Shown here piece after piece: positions 56,301-61,800 of a DNA stretch of 64,000 bases. The number at the start of each line of letters is the position of its first letter. The stretch's first letter is position 1. The position numbers and the translations under genes are program-made. This DNA is from Echinarachnius parma (lineage: Eukaryota; Echinodermata; Echinoidea; Clypeasteroida; Echinarachniidae): NCBI GenBank assembly GCA_037951105.1, contig JBAMJV010010074.1, positions 33,501 through 97,500 of the forward strand, in the 5' to 3' direction. Below the pieces are notes generated by a model. The model saw only the letters and a program-made list of their open reading frames with translations, searched no databases and had not been told where the DNA came from.

Positions 56301-58698
56301 TTGAGATATGCAAACTAGCCATGTGCATTACAGGGCGTCTCGGCAACCTCAACTCCGCAAACTTTATGCCTTCACTTCGCAAGACTCTGATACAGTTATG
56401 TCTGCAATTTAGATCCTAACCCTACCACCAACCCTTACCCTAATCCTCTTCTAAGCCCTCAAGGATGAAATGTATGAGATAAGCAAACTGGCCATGTGCA
56501 CTATAGGGTGTCTCAGCAATAATGTACCTGACGACCAAGGATAGTACTAATGCTGCAGCACTTAGGGTGGTATGCTAATATTTGTCCTAAATATCTTCCT
56601 AAGTTCTTGCCTAAGTCAGAAAGTTAGGAAGTGCTTAGGAAGTGCAAAATTGGTATTCCAATATGTTGACTTAGGAAGATCTTAATGCAAATTAGTACAC
56701 TTTTGGCCACGCCCACAAGGCAGCTGTGAGCCAATGACTGATGTTGTTTCATTTACAAGCATCCAATCAGAAAGGAGGAGGAAGCCATAGAAACTATCAT
56801 TAAAGACATTTTGCGTAAAAGCCGGGGAAATGCGCTTGCTCTATTGTCTTTGATCTGCGCCATGGAAGTGCAGTGCGCACTAAATTTATCTGCGCTTATG
56901 TAACGGCCACTGGTTTTGTAGGTCATGCTATTTTTTGTACACAACAAATGGGAGTTAGGGAAGGGGTCGGGCTTTCCTAAATACTTTCCTAGAAATTCCT
57001 TCCTAAGTGCATTTTAGAATACCAATTTTTCCTAAGTCGCTAATTTGCATAAATTTGCATATTTTCCTAAGTTCTTGCCTAAAGTTAGGACAAAAGTTAG
57101 AAAGTGACTTAGGAAGGATATTGGAATACCACTTAGGACAAAATCATGACTTAGGACGAAATTCTGACTTAGGACAAATTTTAGAATACCACCCTTAGAA
57201 ACCCTGCAATACAAATGCAATATATAATCATCATTATTTTGTTGGTGTACCCAGGCGAGGGGGGCCGAGGCTAATTTCTACCCCTGGATTAACGATTCCT
57301 TTCTATCTTCTGTTAGATCTTGACAGAGCTGGAGCACAGCGGGGTGGGGCGGAACAAGGAGCAGAGCGCCAGGATGTTGGCCCACCTGGTGTCTAACGCC
57401 CCGAGACTCATCAGACCCTACATGGAACCCATCCTCAAGGCCTTGGTGCCAAAGCTGAAGGAGGCCGACCCAAATCCGAGTGTGGTTATCAATGTCCTGG
57501 CTGCCATCGGTGAACAGGCACAAGTGAGTGTGGCTTAGATCTATTAGTTTTTGAGTAAGACTAAATGTGATTAATTAATAAACTATAAGGTTGATCAGGT
57601 TTCACTATACAGGGTGGCCCCCCAAAAAACGGAACGGGGCACTTCCCAAAATAAAGTAACAGTATGAACATGTCCATCGGATAGGGTGTCTTTTCCAATG
57701 AAAAACGATATCAAGAATAGTCATTTTGGTTGAGTATTTTTTTGTTTTAGGGCGCTGTGAGTGACACCATGTCAGGTTCCCATTTTTGTCAATTTTTACC
57801 AAGTCAGTGCCCGATAATTCGCACTCACGGCCCGTTATAGCGGAGCAGTACGCGCGCTATTGTTAGTGTGCATTCAGCTTTGAAACAAAAGAATGGGCAC
57901 AGTTGTCCGTCTGCAGTAAGTGCGATGGACATGTTCATTTTGTTACTTTATTTTGGGAAGTGCCCCGTTCCGTTTTTTGGGGGCCACCCTGTATTAGGAC
58001 CCCTGCCAGAAGTTTTGCCCTCAGGTTGGCATCAAGCTTGGTATGTGTGTGTGCACAATAGTCACTAACCCTAAGGTTTTCTCATTATATCTGATAAATT
58101 CTTTGACAGAGTATCATGAAACGTGGGACCCGTGTGTAAGAGGAGGAGATGATAATCTACCTAGATATTGGGGTCATTAGGTTGAAGGTCTTTAATTAAA
58201 GTTCAATGTTTTGCACGATTTTTACAAAGAAATATGATTCCACTGGGAACATTATGATTGACAGGACCAAAAAATACAAACTTGGAATCACATTAGTATA
58301 TATACATATTTATTTACATTCATAACCACAATTCTAACCCCAAAATGATATTTTCCCCCACTGATCAGGTGAGTGGAATCGAGATGAAGAAATGGATGGA
58401 CGAGCTGTGCCCCATCATGCTGGAGATGCTCCAGGACTCCGCCTCACTCCGCAAGAGAGAGGTCAGTGACCCGCAGAAATGTCATATCCATATTCCAGGA
58501 TTATATAGAGTTGTTGATGATGATGGTGATGATGATAGTGATGGTGGTGATGATGGTGATGATGATGGTGATGGTGGTGATAGTGATGATAATGATGTTG
58601 GTGATGGTAATAGAGATTATGAGGCTTGTGATGGTGAGCAGAATCGAGCTGGAGAAGTGGATGGATGAGCTGTGCCCCATCATGCTGGAGATGCTCCA

Positions 58699-58755
<57 letters not shown>

Positions 58756-58757
58756 AT

Positions 58758-58791
<34 letters not shown>

Positions 58792-58806
58792 ATTGATGAT
58801 GATGAT

Positions 58807-58847
<41 letters not shown>

Positions 58848-58848
58848 T

Positions 58849-58887
<39 letters not shown>

Positions 58888-61800
58888 TATGAGGACAATG
58901 ATGATGATGGTAATGATGTTGTGGACAACCCATTTTTCATTATATTCTTCTCTAGTAATTAGTATCATTTATGCAATAATCATTGTTTTACACCTATATT
59001 GCTATGCCAGGTTGCTCTATGGACACTAGGCCAGCTAGTAGAGAGCACAGGATATGTAGTGGAGCCCTACAACAAATATCCAACCCTTCTGGACGTCCTA
59101 CTCAACTTCCTCAAGACAGAACAGTCACCTACTCTCAGACGAGAGGTAAGAATACCATACTTAATTTTTTCTAGACAAAAAATAAGGAAAGCTAAATCAA
59201 TGGCCTTGGGGCTACTCGTAAATAACTTTGGGCCACCAGAATTTCATCAATGCCAAATGAAACTTGCCCAAATTAAATGGACGAACAACAATAGCAGAAT
59301 CTGTAATGTACATTCAGGTTTTGTGTACATTCAGGTTTTGTGCCACTAAAAATTGAGAAATCATGTTTTACTTGCCTGTCTGGGCCAAGAAGAAAACAAA
59401 ATAAATGTTTCTGGCATTGACTGATTGCTGGATTTATGGCTTACTGGAATTCTCATCAAAAGGTTAAATTTAGCACGGTGCTAAAACGCGTCATTCGCGT
59501 CATTTTATGTCAGAAGTAGGTTAAATTCAACCCACTGTTTTATGGAAAGCCGGGTAATTAACGCTTTGCCACCATGGTCTCCCTTGGCATTGATCTTATT
59601 TTTTTCTTCATTCAATTATCGCTTTAGGTTTCGACAGCAGATGTATGGATGTTTCCCCGCAAGTGGAGTCCATATCATTTAGATGAAAAGTCAAATAAAT
59701 CTGGCAAAATCAACAATAATTGTCGAGATTCTTTATACTTTTTCATACTTTCTTCTTGCCAGTTTAGCGTAAAAAAATAAGCGTCAGGCGCAATTGTTTA
59801 TTCATAGGTTTTGTGCAGCTAGCAACAGACGCGCATTTAGAAATAATCATGCATTGTTTGCCATGCGGTGCTCCATACAGTGGTGGGTTAAATTTAACCC
59901 AAGCTAAATTTAACCTTTTGATGAGAATTCCAGTCTTACTGTTTTGAGCATAGTTTCTGTCACTTCTAGTCATTTGTTTACTCTGGGATATCACTAATAA
60001 TGGAAATAATGGACGTTTTGAGACCTGTGTTCTCAGCCTTTACTTCGCTGTTTGCAGACCATACGAGTGCTTAGACATGGTTGATACCATGGGAGATGGG
60101 GATGCAACTCAAAGCTTTTATGTAGATGCAAAGTTATGTTGCATATTTTATCACAGTTTATTGATTGATGCCCTTTTTGCTTTTTTTGCAGACCATACGA
60201 GTGCTAGGGCTTCTTGGCGCTCTAGACCCATACAAACACAAGATCAACCAGGGTGTGATCGATACGACGGGAGATGGAGGAGCCACACAGAGCATGTCAG
60301 ATGCCAATAAACAGGACGGGGGTAAGAACCTTTACTACTTATTATTACCAGTTCAATGTTCAATTAGTGCTCTTAGAAAAAAAATTTGTAATGAAATTGG
60401 TCTTAAATGAGACATTATGACTTCTTTCTACCATTCAAGCATTATAGCATCATGACTAATAATTATGTTATGATACGTAAGTTTGATTTACTAAAATAAA
60501 CTTTGACAATAATTTTGTGTTCCTTTTAAAATTTACCTTTATTATCAAATTCAGGTGAATCCACCGCCAGCGAGATGCTGGTCAACATGGGCAGTGCCTC
60601 CCTGGAGGAGTTCTACCCGGCCGTTGCCATAGCGACGCTGATGCGCATCATGCGGGACAGTTCCCTGGGCAACCACCACACGGGGGTCGTCCAGGCCATC
60701 ACGTTCATCTTCAAGAGTCTCGGGGTGAAGTGTGTCCAGTTCCTGCCGCAGATCATGCCGACGTACATCAACGTCATCCGCACGTGCGATAATGGTACAC
60801 GAGAGGTGAGAACGTTTATTGATATATCGTTTTGCATTAGTTTATAACAGAAAGGATAATACTTAGTTTTTCTGCAGCACATATCACTTGAATGGTCAGG
60901 AGTTACTTTCATACTGCCCGCCGATTGTGGTGTCACTTGGGAGCCACCGCCTTTAGTTTTGTACAAGAATTTGTTTGATTTGTTCTTTCACATTTGTTTC
61001 TATATAAGAGATAAAATAGTTATACGTCCAAATACTAAATGTGACTTATATAATTTCCCTTTTTTTCTGATTGTTGACTTATAGATAATACTACTACTGA
61101 CAATAATAAAAAAAAGAATGTTCTCTTTATTTTTGCAGTTTCTGTTCCAACAGCTTGGCATCATGATCTCCATTGTGAAGCAGCACATCAGGAATTTTCT
61201 GGACGACATCTTTGATCTTATCAGGGTGAGTCAATGATCCACATTGGTGATGATGATGATGATAATGATGACGATGAAGAGGATAATAATGGTCATGATG
61301 AAGATAATGATAGTGATCATGATGATAATGATGATGACGATGATGATGATGATGATGATGATGGTGGTGGTGATAGTGGTGTTGATTGGGATGATGATGG
61401 TGGTTTTGGTAGAGGTTGTGGTGGTGATGGTGAAGATAATTATGATGATCATTTATATGATAATATGTGTGATTGTGACGACAACAATGGTGCCTACTAA
61501 AATAATGATAAAAGACATTATATCATAGATGTTGATCAAAGATAAATGAAGTTAGAAATTAATTTGAGTTGATTTTTTTTTAAAATTCCTTATCGACTCT
61601 TTTTTTTATGGCAGGAATTCTGGACAGTGAACAGTCCCCTACAGAACACCATAATCCTCTTGGTGGAACAGACAGTAGTAGCCCTAGGAGGCGAATTCAA
61701 GCTCTACTTGCCCTGCATCGTGCCTCAAATGCTCAAGGTCTTCATGCACGACAACAGCCAAGGACGTGTTGTAACAACCAAGGTAATGGCCCCATTCATA

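Noticed and set aside
58463-58968. Poly-Asp, poly-Met, poly-His frames
   Set aside because: Reading of (GAT)n in six frames.
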